6,263 nucleotides of DNA from Clostridia bacterium (GCA_017621955.1 JAGASB010000279.1:1-6263), one strand, 5' to 3'; numbered from the stretch's first letter, positions 1 to 5,239 are shown. Program-made: numbers and translations. Notes: generated from the sequence alone by a model not told the origin.

Positions 1-1
1 T

Positions 2-42
2 AAATTAAAAAACGGCGATAAGATATCGTCGTTTTTTAATTT
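2..42. terminator. Long hairpin terminator, possibly bidirectional
   Basis: Positions 2-20 pair with 24-42 around a 3-nt loop (21-23), a 19-bp stem with an AT-rich outer part and a GC-richer core. The + strand version is fully paired with one G-U wobble (G15 with U29). On the minus strand that pair becomes an A-C mismatch, so the main use is probably + strand termination of a gene left of the window. The flanking A and T runs would give a U-tract in either direction. Confidence 0.75.
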
Positions 43-57
43 GGTCGGAGTAGTGAG
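41..57 (-). repeat. Orphan copy of the tRNA-Pro 3' end, including CCA
   Basis: This 17-nt stretch matches the 3' end of the intact tRNA gene at 176-192 at 16 of 17 positions (T at 54 in place of C). It includes the CCA complement (42-44), the discriminator and the 3' acceptor strand. No 5' acceptor partner, anticodon arm or T arm can be found next to it, so it is a fragment and not a second gene. It could be a scar of an integration event at the tRNA 3' end, or a relic of a duplicated tRNA-plus-terminator unit, since a hairpin terminator adjoins both copies. Confidence 0.6.
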
Positions 58-140
58 GCACGTTGCGACACTTGCGTTCCGCAATACTAGCTTTGCTCGT
101 ATGTGAACTCATTCGTTCAAGTCAATCCACTAACTCAAAC
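58..140. other. Non-coding spacer with three small hairpins
   Basis: No reading frame or tRNA body is recognisable. The stretch holds a run of short perfect inverted repeats: TTGCG/CGCAA with a 3-nt loop (73-85), AGC/GCT with a 3-nt loop (90-98), and TGAAC/GTTCA with a 6-nt loop (104-119). It lies between the orphan tRNA end and the tRNA terminator. It may be part of a dispersed intergenic repeat, but one window cannot show that. Confidence 0.4.
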
Positions 141-177
141 AAACGAAAAAGCAGTCATTAAGACTGCTTTTTTGTTT
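141..177 (-). terminator. Rho-independent terminator of the tRNA-Pro gene
   Basis: Positions 141-156 pair with 162-177 around a 5-nt loop (157-161). The GC-rich core is GCAGTC/GACTGC, flanked by A/T runs. It follows the CCA end of the minus-strand tRNA with no gap, and the minus-strand product ends in a U-rich tract. This gives a short single-gene tRNA transcript. Confidence 0.85.
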
Positions 178-252
178 GGTCGGAGTAGCGAGACTTGAAC
201 TCACGGCCTCTTGCCCCCCAGACAAGCGCGCTACCAACTGCGCCATACCCCG
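177..252 (-). tRNA. tRNA-Pro, anticodon GGG, CCA encoded
   Basis: The minus strand folds into a complete cloverleaf. The acceptor stem is CGGGGTA with TACTCCG, the D stem GCGC/GCGC around AGTTGGTA, and the anticodon stem CTTGT/GCAAG around the loop CTGGGGG. This puts GGG at positions 34-36, so it decodes CCC and CCU proline codons. The T arm is GTGAG, TTCAAGT, CTCGC, the discriminator is A, and CCA is encoded (177-179). The 5-nt variable loop AGGCC has G at position 46 over a C13-G22 pair, the usual substrate arrangement for m7G46 methylation, which is the reaction of the divergently encoded TrmB. It has its own promoter and terminator. Confidence 0.95.
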
Positions 253-263
253 TTTGCTGATAT

Positions 264-292
264 ATTGTAACACAACTTTTTTATTTTTGCAA
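264..292 (-). promoter_or_regulatory. SigA-type promoter for tRNA-Pro
   Basis: On the minus strand, TTGCAA (287-292) and TACAAT (264-269) are separated by 17 nt. The -10 ends 11 nt before the tRNA 5' end, so the precursor has only a short leader. The -35 lies 18 nt from the -35 of the divergent trmB promoter, so the two may compete for polymerase. Confidence 0.75.
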
Positions 293-310
293 CAAAATTA
301 AGCCATTAAT

Positions 311-339
311 TTGACTATTTTTAAAATTTATTTTACAAT
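311..339 (+). promoter_or_regulatory. SigA-type promoter for the trmB operon
   Basis: TTGACT (311-316) and TACAAT (334-339) are separated by 17 nt, close to consensus. Transcription would start near 346, leaving a leader of about 24 nt before the trmB ATG. I see no good Shine-Dalgarno sequence in that leader. No other convincing promoter lies between here and the end of the HNH gene, so this probably drives all four genes. Confidence 0.75.
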
Positions 340-369
340 AAATATGAAGTAATTTTTAGTTGGTATTTT

Positions 370-1041
370 ATGCGAATAAGAAGGAAAAAACATCTTGGTG
401 ATAGACTTGTTGCGGTGAAAGAATATTTAATAGTTCCTGACCGTGATATTGAAAACGTTAAAGAAGCGATTAAGAACAAAAAATATTTTGATTACAAAGC
501 GATATTTAGCAATGATAATCCCGTAGAACTTGAAGTGGGTTGTGGTAAGGGTAGATTTATCGTTGAAAAAGCTAAGGCTAATCCTAACGTCAATTTTATT
601 GCGGTAGAACTGCTTGAAAATATTATCGTAATGGCAGCAGAACTTGCAAAACAAGAAGGACTTAAAAACGTGGTGTTTGTTAATAGTGGCGCTGAATATT
701 TACAAAGATATATACCTGAGAGTAGTATAGCAAATGTATACTTGAATTTTTCACCGCCTTTTCCCAAAGATGGTTATGAAAATAGAAGGCTTACAAGTCA
801 AAGATATATTGATGCGTATAAAATATTTTTAGTAAACGGTGGTTCTGTATATCAAAAAACAGACGATAAAGGATTTTTTGAATATTCATTTGATATGTTT
901 TCTAAAAACGGGTTTACCGTTACGGACGTTACAAAAGAGTTAAACGGCGGTATGGCCGATAATATAATAACTGAATATGAAAATAAATTCCGCTCAGCCA
1001 ATATGGAAATATATGGTTTAGTAGCAAAGATAAATAAATAA
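370..1041 (+). CDS. trmB: tRNA (guanine-46-N7)-methyltransferase TrmB
   Basis: A cytoplasmic SAM-dependent enzyme that methylates N7 of G46 in the tRNA variable loop, stabilising the tertiary core. At 223 aa it has the normal family length. Visible motifs are the basic N-terminus MRIRRKKHL, SAM-binding motif I LEVGCGKGRF (54-63), the acidic FIAVELLE strand (76-83), the family motif NFSPPFPK (126-133) followed by RRLT (139-142), KTDDKGFFEYS (163-173) and the C-terminal TEYENKF (201-207). In well-studied TrmBs the family motif reads FSDPWPK and the Asp is catalytically important. Here that position is Pro129, so the catalytic detail may differ. The ATG at 370 gives the expected N-terminus, although no clear SD precedes it. 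It is the first gene of the operon and is divergent from a tRNA-Pro whose variable loop carries G46. Confidence 0.92.
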   Translation: MRIRRKKHLGDRLVAVKEYLIVPDRDIENVKEAIKNKKYFDYKAIFSNDNPVELEVGCGKGRFIVEKAKANPNVNFIAVELLENIIVMAAELAKQEGLKNVVFVNSGAEYLQRYIPESSIANVYLNFSPPFPKDGYENRRLTSQRYIDAYKIFLVNGGSVYQKTDDKGFFEYSFDMFSKNGFTVTDVTKELNGGMADNIITEYENKFRSANMEIYGLVAKINK

Positions 1042-1062
1042 AAAAACAAAGTGGGAGAAACT

Positions 1063-2139
1063 ATGAAGTTTATTCATTGTGCAGATTTGCACCTTGATTC
1101 AAAAATGGACGGATTTCCGTCAGATAAATCAAAATTGCGTAGAGAAGAAATAGTACGCACTTTTGAGCGTCTTGCAGACTATGCTAATGAAAACGGCGTT
1201 AAAGCAGTAATCATTGCGGGGGATATGTTTGATACTTCACGCATAACGATAAAAACACGAGAGGTGGTTTTGCACGTTTTTGAAAAGTATCAAAACGTTG
1301 ACTTTATATATTTGTCGGGCAATCACGATGACGTGAATTTTATTTCTAGTATGAACGAACTTCCAACTAACCTTAAAATTATCGGCAAAGATTGGACAAA
1401 TTTTGAATATGGCAACGTCGTTGTAACGGGGACGATTTTAACTTCATTAAATAAAAAGACTGCGTATGATACGTTGATTCTTGACCCCGAAAAAGTAAAT
1501 ATAGTAACTCTTCACGGTCAAGTTGCGGGATATAACAGCAATGAACTTTCTGAAATAATAAATATTCCCGCCTTAAAAGAAAAGAATATAGATTACCTTG
1601 CGCTTGGGCATATTCACTCTTACGTCAAAGCTAAAATAGACGACCGTGGTGTTTACTCATACTCAGGCTGTCTTGACGGGCGTGGGTTTGACGAACTCGG
1701 GGACAAAGGATTTGTTCTTATTGACGTTGACGGTAAAAACGTTCAAAGTGACTTCGTTAAATTTTCGTCTAGAACGTTGCACGAAGTTGAGTTTAACGTA
1801 GATGGCTACCAAACGTGGTATTCGGCTATGGATATGTTTTTGACTAGAATTTTAGACAGTTATGATAAGGATTGTCTAATAAAAGTAGTATTAAAAGGTG
1901 AACACAAGCCCGACTTTTTTATTGATAAAGACCAGTTTGCAAAACGGCTAAACGAAAAGTTTTTCTTTGCAAAAGTTTATGATAAAACAGAACTTAAAGT
2001 CAGTACGGAAGATTATATAAACGATAAATCGGTGCGTGGTGAATTCGTGCGTTCAGTGTGGGAAAGTGATTTATCTGCACAGGAAAAACGCAGGGTTATA
2101 CTTTGTGGACTTAATGCGCTAAAAGGGGAGGAATTTTAA
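1063..2139 (+). CDS. SbcD/YhaO-type metallophosphoesterase (DNA repair exonuclease)
   Basis: A probable Mn-dependent DNA nuclease subunit of the Mre11/SbcD/YhaO group, acting with the SbcC-like ATPase encoded next. The 358-aa protein shows the full calcineurin-like phosphoesterase set: D8-x-H10 (CADLHLD), GDMFD (53-57), GNHD (86-89), H151 (LHG) and GHIH (182-185), followed by the Mre11-like YSGCLDGRGFDE segment (200-211). I use the ATG at 1063 and not the in-frame GTG at 1051, because GGGAG (1053-1057) then sits 5 nt upstream as an SD and the protein starts at the conserved MKFIHCADLHLD. It is somewhat shorter than typical SbcD, mainly in the C-terminal region that in relatives contacts the ATPase. 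It lies 21 nt after trmB and 1 nt before the ATPase gene. YhaO-like is the best sub-family guess. Confidence 0.88.
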   Translation: MKFIHCADLHLDSKMDGFPSDKSKLRREEIVRTFERLADYANENGVKAVIIAGDMFDTSRITIKTREVVLHVFEKYQNVDFIYLSGNHDDVNFISSMNELPTNLKIIGKDWTNFEYGNVVVTGTILTSLNKKTAYDTLILDPEKVNIVTLHGQVAGYNSNELSEIINIPALKEKNIDYLALGHIHSYVKAKIDDRGVYSYSGCLDGRGFDELGDKGFVLIDVDGKNVQSDFVKFSSRTLHEVEFNVDGYQTWYSAMDMFLTRILDSYDKDCLIKVVLKGEHKPDFFIDKDQFAKRLNEKFFFAKVYDKTELKVSTEDYINDKSVRGEFVRSVWESDLSAQEKRRVILCGLNALKGEEF

Positions 2140-2140
2140 T

Positions 2141-4135
2141 ATGAAACTTATTAAATGTTATGTTTCTTCTTTTGGCAAACTTAAAGATTTTTCTTATGAT
2201 TTTAGTTCGGGACTCAACACGTTTAAAGAAGATAACGGTTGGGGCAAAAGCACGCTTGCTATGTTTATAAAAGTTATGTTTTACGGTATAAGTTCGGGAA
2301 AGCGAAGCGTTGCAGAAAATGAACGCATTAAATTTAAGCCTTGGAATTCGACTGAACGCTTTGGTGGAAGCGTTGACTTTGTTTGGGGTGATAAACAGTA
2401 TAGAATTGAAAGATTTTTCGGCAATAAAGAGTCGGAAGATTCGGTTAGACTTTTTGACGCAGTAACAGGGAAAGAGTTCCAAAACACCGAAAACTTAGGT
2501 AAGAGAATTTTTGAGATTGATGAGGAAGGATTCCTTTCAACAACTTTCTTTTCTCAAAAAGATTTTCAAGTAAAAAGCAACAGTAGTTTGACTGCAAAAT
2601 TCAATTCCGTTTGCGAAATTCAAGACACGGAAGCGTTTGATAAGGCGCTTATTAAGCTTGAAGAAAAAGCAAAGCAGTATAAGTACCGTGGCGATAAAGG
2701 TTTAATATCTGACACAAAGCGAGAAATAAATATTCTTGACGAACAAATTGAACGTGCAGAAAGTTCGGCTGTGGCGGTAAACGTCATAAAAAACGACGTA
2801 AAACTTTTAGAAGAAAAGGTTGAACAGTTAAAAAACAAGGCAAACGAACTAACTGAAAAAGTTACGCTTGCGGGTAAAGCCGAAGCTAACGCCGTAAAAA
2901 AACAAAGGCACGACGAACTTGTTGAAGAAAAAAATTCACTCATTAAGGAATGTGAGCGGATAGATAAAGTGCTAAACGGACACTTGCCCAATGACGGCGA
3001 ACTCAGTATGTTTTCAGACTGCTATAACGACCTTGTTTCAGTTTCTGCACTAAAACGTGCTACTGATGAACAACTAATAGCGCTTCAAAGCGATAAACCC
3101 AATCAAAAGCGGAACGCAAAAGGAAAAGCACTACCGTTTGCAGTTCTTTCGTGCTTGTTTTTAGTCATAGGTTTGGCAACCGTTTGGTTTAGTTTGATTG
3201 TAGGTATAATAAGTGTAGTGCTTTTTGCAATAAGTTTAATCGGTGTATTTTATTTTGGTGCACTTAATAAACCTAAAAAAGATAACGGCTATGAATCGAC
3301 TGTTCAAACGCAACTAACTAAACAAGCCGAATACGCTGAACTGCAAAGTGAATATATAATAAAACTTAACGAATATCTTTCAAAATACAATTTGCCTGAC
3401 GGCTGTGATTTTAAGCAAGCGTTAGAAATTATAAAAAGTTGTGCGATTGAAAAGAAAAACGTTTTAAAAGTATTGGAAAAGACAGAAAATTCATTGAAAG
3501 TATTCGACGGGGAAAAACAGCAGTTTATCAGCGTCGTTCCTACAATGGACGTTGCTAAGTTGCGCCAAGAACTATCTAGTGTTCAAGAAGAATATGCAAG
3601 AGAAGCCAATGCTTTGGCGATAAAGCGTGCTAGCATAAAAACGCACGAAGACGTTGTGAACTCAATACCCGACCTTGAAAGTAAAAAGTCCGAACTTATA
3701 GTGCGTCTTGAACAATATAACGAAGATTATAAAATCTTGACTTTAACAAGCGAATATTTGCAAAAGGCAGACGAAAACCTTAAAGTTAAATACCGTCAGC
3801 CTTTACAGGATAGCTTAAATAAGTATCTATCGTTTATTACGGGTAAAAATAATAACGCTAATATAGACGTTGATTTAAATTTGACGGTAATGGAAAGCGG
3901 GGGCAATAAAGTGCCCGACTATTACAGTAAAGGCTATCAAAACTTGTTTGAAATATGTAAGCGTTTTGCTCTTATAGACGTGCTGTTTACAGGCGAAAAA
4001 CCTTTTGTGATTCTTGACGACCCGTTTTATAATCTTGACGACGTTAAACTTGACGGTGCGCTCGAACTTGTTAAAAAACTCAGCGAAGAATATCAAATTT
4101 TATACTTTGTGTGCCACGAAAGTAGGAGAGCGTAG
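2141..4135 (+). CDS. SbcC/Rad50/YhaN-type coiled-coil ATPase with a central membrane hairpin
   Basis: The probable ATPase partner of the preceding nuclease. The N-terminal lobe has the Rad50/RecF-like start (MKLIKCYVSSFGKL), a Walker A DNGWGKST (31-38, Lys36) and a Q-loop FSQKD (Gln139). A charged, helical and probably coiled-coil arm runs from about 185 to 325. Two adjacent hydrophobic segments follow (about 331-351 and 353-373), then a second helical arm to about 545. The C-terminal lobe has an ABC-like signature YSKGYQ (595-600), Walker B FVILDD (622-627), D-loop NLDD (631-634) and a switch His659. At 664 aa it is much shorter than E. coli SbcC. The hydrophobic pair sits where Rad50/SbcC would have its apex, suggesting membrane anchoring of the tip. 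The first P-loop Gly is Asp31, and the usual Walker B Glu is Asp627. GGGGAGG (2125-2131) is the SD, inside the upstream gene, so translation is probably coupled. Confidence 0.85.
   Translation: MKLIKCYVSSFGKLKDFSYDFSSGLNTFKEDNGWGKSTLAMFIKVMFYGISSGKRSVAENERIKFKPWNSTERFGGSVDFVWGDKQYRIERFFGNKESEDSVRLFDAVTGKEFQNTENLGKRIFEIDEEGFLSTTFFSQKDFQVKSNSSLTAKFNSVCEIQDTEAFDKALIKLEEKAKQYKYRGDKGLISDTKREINILDEQIERAESSAVAVNVIKNDVKLLEEKVEQLKNKANELTEKVTLAGKAEANAVKKQRHDELVEEKNSLIKECERIDKVLNGHLPNDGELSMFSDCYNDLVSVSALKRATDEQLIALQSDKPNQKRNAKGKALPFAVLSCLFLVIGLATVWFSLIVGIISVVLFAISLIGVFYFGALNKPKKDNGYESTVQTQLTKQAEYAELQSEYIIKLNEYLSKYNLPDGCDFKQALEIIKSCAIEKKNVLKVLEKTENSLKVFDGEKQQFISVVPTMDVAKLRQELSSVQEEYAREANALAIKRASIKTHEDVVNSIPDLESKKSELIVRLEQYNEDYKILTLTSEYLQKADENLKVKYRQPLQDSLNKYLSFITGKNNNANIDVDLNLTVMESGGNKVPDYYSKGYQNLFEICKRFALIDVLFTGEKPFVILDDPFYNLDDVKLDGALELVKKLSEEYQILYFVCHESRRA
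4124..4128 (+). promoter_or_regulatory. SD of the HNH gene, inside the ATPase gene
   Basis: AGGAG lies 9 nt before the ATG at 4138 and within the last codons of the ATPase frame, which stops at 4135. The SD fixes the start choice and supports coupled translation of the two proteins. Confidence 0.7.
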
Positions 4136-4137
4136 TT

Positions 4138-4578
4138 ATGGGCTATAAGCTTGATTTTGAACTTGTCCCCGACGGCTGTTGGTATTCTAATTTGCGTTCC
4201 ATATTATCTAAAAAGCAATGGGATTTTTTGCGTGCAGATGCTAAGGAAAGGTCGGGTGGAAAATGTATGATATGTGGAAAAAAAACTAAATATCTTGATG
4301 CGCACGAACGTTGGAGTTACGATGAAAAAAGTTGCGTTCAAAAGCTTGAAGATATTATTGCCGTTTGTAAAGATTGCCATAGCGTTATTCATATAGGATA
4401 TACTCAACTAAAAGGCAATGAAGAGCGTGCGGAAAAACATTTTATGAAAGTAAACGGCTGTTCGTATGCTGAATACCGCAAAGCATTAGGGCTTGCCAAT
4501 GAAGTTCATAAAAGGCGGAATGAAATTTCGGAGTGGAAACTTGATTTAACGTACTTAAAGCGATACGTTAAAGACTGA
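4138..4578 (+). CDS. HNH-type zinc-binding protein, putative nuclease
   Basis: A 146-aa soluble protein with the layout of a small HNH endonuclease. It has a zinc knuckle C43-x2-C46 (CMICGKK), the first His in LDAHERW (His56), then C77-x2-C80-H81 (VCKDCHSVIH) and His85. The spacing of CxxC, H, CxxCH and H matches zinc-stabilised HNH folds, where the last two His help bind the catalytic metal. The C-terminal third (about 120-146) is basic and helical. No signal peptide or membrane segment is seen. The start is 2 nt after the ATPase stop. The packing with an SbcCD-like pair suggests a shared DNA-processing role, but substrate and activity are unknown. A structural or regulatory zinc-finger role without cleavage cannot be excluded. 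Confidence 0.75.
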   Translation: MGYKLDFELVPDGCWYSNLRSILSKKQWDFLRADAKERSGGKCMICGKKTKYLDAHERWSYDEKSCVQKLEDIIAVCKDCHSVIHIGYTQLKGNEERAEKHFMKVNGCSYAEYRKALGLANEVHKRRNEISEWKLDLTYLKRYVKD

Positions 4579-4580
4579 CG

Positions 4581-4617
4581 CACTGTTAATTCTTAGTATT
4601 TATAAGAGAATTTAGTG
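4581..4617 (+). other. Imperfect hairpin after the operon, no U-tract
   Basis: CACTG pairs with TAGTG (one G-U) and, after a 2-nt bulge, AATTCT(T) pairs with (G)AGAATT around an AT-rich loop. It begins 2 nt after the HNH stop. No U-run follows, so it is not a typical intrinsic terminator. It could be a 3'-end stabilising or processing structure. Operon transcripts that pass it would reach the terminator of the first T-box. Confidence 0.3.
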
Positions 4618-4659
4618 TTGGAAGTTTATAGAAAAATAATTAAAACCACGTTCAAATGC

Positions 4660-4688
4660 TTGACAAAGGGTGTATGTGGGTATATAAT
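4660..4688 (+). promoter_or_regulatory. Consensus SigA promoter for T-box leader 1
   Basis: TTGACA (4660-4665) and TATAAT (4683-4688) are both perfect and separated by 17 nt. The predicted start is near 4695, just before Stem I of the first T-box. Such a strong promoter suits attenuation control, where initiation is constant and termination decides output. Confidence 0.88.
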
Positions 4689-4694
4689 ACTTTC

Positions 4695-4927
4695 AAATTA
4701 TAAACGCAGTGAAGGAAAAAGACGTTTTGTTTTGAACAGAGAGTTGACGGTTGGTGCAAGTCAATGAGAGGTAAAGCGTTACTCATTCCAGAGCGGAAAC
4801 GGCGAAATCAAGTAATCGTTTACGGTGGCTTCCGTTATAAGCAAAAGAGTGATTGCATTAGCAATAATTCGGGTGGTACCGCGGTTTTTAATCGTCCCTG
4901 GCATTTTGTCGGGGATTTTTTATTTTT
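4695..4927 (+). promoter_or_regulatory. T-box riboswitch 1, probably leucine-responsive (CUC specifier)
   Basis: A complete transcriptional T-box leader. Stem I has a basal CGC/GCG pair set (4705-4707 with 4793-4795), a GTGA/AGAG kink-turn-like internal loop, GGAA/TTCC (4714-4717 with 4786-4789), a 7-bp helix (4722-4728 with 4773-4779), the AGAGAG bulge region and the distal loop GGTTGGTGCAAG. The specifier loop between the two helices reads TACTCA, and the triplet followed by the conserved A is CTC (4782-4784), leucine. Stem III is ATTGC/GCAAT. The T-box GGGTGGTACCGCGG (4871-4884) has UGGU, which pairs with a tRNA ending A-CCA, as leucine tRNAs commonly do. Uncharged tRNA should stabilise the antiterminator. 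The specifier reading is inferred from hand folding. Confidence 0.88.
4895..4927 (+). terminator. Terminator of T-box 1
   Basis: TCCCTGGC (4895-4902) pairs with GTCGGGGA (4908-4915) over a 5-nt loop, then a long T-rich run follows. The 5' arm overlaps the bases that would pair with GGG of the antiterminator, so the two folds exclude each other. Confidence 0.85.
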
Positions 4928-4974
4928 TTACCGCTTAAAATCTTTGAAAGTTGCTTGTTATAATACTCATTTGC

Positions 4975-5004
4975 TTGACAGTTTTTAAGTGTTTATTATA
5001 TAAT
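4975..5004 (+). promoter_or_regulatory. SigA promoter for T-box leader 2
   Basis: TTGACA (4975-4980) and TATAAT (4999-5004) are separated by 18 nt. The start would be at about 5011-5012, exactly where the 15-nt inverted repeat begins. It lies downstream of the first T-box terminator, so the second leader can be transcribed independently of the first. Confidence 0.8.
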
Positions 5005-5010
5005 TATATA

Positions 5011-5218
5011 TAATAAATTTACTTAACGGAAACATAGGGACGGGATTAGCGTTGAGTTTTTGGTTGCCCCAAAATTTCAAGGCGTTCCGTAGCGGGAACG
5101 ATAAACGTAGTAGTCGTTTACGGTAAGCCCCGTTACAAGCAAAAGAGTGGTTGCAGTAGCAACAATTCGGGTGGTACCGCGGTTTTAAATCGTCCCTGGC
5201 GTTAGTCGGGGATTTTTT
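5011..5218 (+). promoter_or_regulatory. T-box riboswitch 2 with an atypical Stem I
   Basis: From about 5107 onward this leader closely matches T-box 1: a Stem II region, the ACGG/CCGT element, AGCAAAAGAGTG, Stem III GTTGC/GCAAC (5151-5154 area with 5159-5163), the T-box GGGTGGTACCGCGG (5169-5182) and a terminator. Stem III differs from copy 1 by a compensatory A-U to G-C change. The 5' part is different: ACGGAA (5026-5031) pairs with TTCCGT (5085-5090) and encloses a hairpin TTTTGG/CCAAAA, but the AGAGA bulge and GGTTGGTGCAAG distal loop are absent. The position aligned with the copy 1 specifier reads GGC, which does not agree with the UGGU discriminator contact usual for glycine, so I assign no amino acid. 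CGTTCC (5083-5088) can alternatively pair with GGAACG (5095-5100). Confidence 0.75.
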
Positions 5219-5237
5219 ATTTTTAAGTAAATTTATT
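5012..5237. repeat. 15-bp perfect inverted repeat enclosing T-box 2
   Basis: The sequence at 5012-5026 is the exact reverse complement of 5223-5237 (15 of 15). The left arm starts at the predicted transcription start. The right arm starts just after the terminator U-run and ends 2 nt before the SD of the next gene. In a read-through mRNA the 5' end could pair with the region beside the ribosome-binding site. Confidence 0.7.
5194..5218 (+). terminator. Terminator of T-box 2
   Basis: The stem TCCCTGGC/GTCGGGGA (5193-5200 with 5205-5212) has a 4-nt loop and is followed by six Ts. Both arms are identical to those of the first T-box terminator; only the loop differs. Confidence 0.85.
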
Positions 5238-5239
5238 TC

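Noticed and set aside
41..118. A second complete tRNA gene left of tRNA-Pro
   Set aside because: Only the 3' acceptor strand and CCA match; no 5' acceptor strand, anticodon arm or T loop can be folded.
1051..1062. GTG at 1051 as start of the SbcD-like gene
   Set aside because: The SD GGGAG lies downstream of this GTG and 5 nt before the ATG at 1063, and the conserved protein start MKFIHCADLHLD begins at the ATG.
4959..4964. TATAAT as the -10 of an extra promoter between the two T-boxes
   Set aside because: No acceptable -35 lies 15-19 nt upstream, while a much better promoter follows at 4975-5004.
4764..4988. 74-codon + strand frame beginning with ATG
   Set aside because: It covers the T-box 1 structure, antiterminator and terminator and has no SD, so it is a chance frame in regulatory RNA.
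5081..5083. GGC as a glycine specifier in T-box 2
   Set aside because: It is the aligned position, but the following base is G where A is usual, and UGGU in the T-box does not suit the usual tRNA-Gly discriminator; Stem I is too different to trust the reading.
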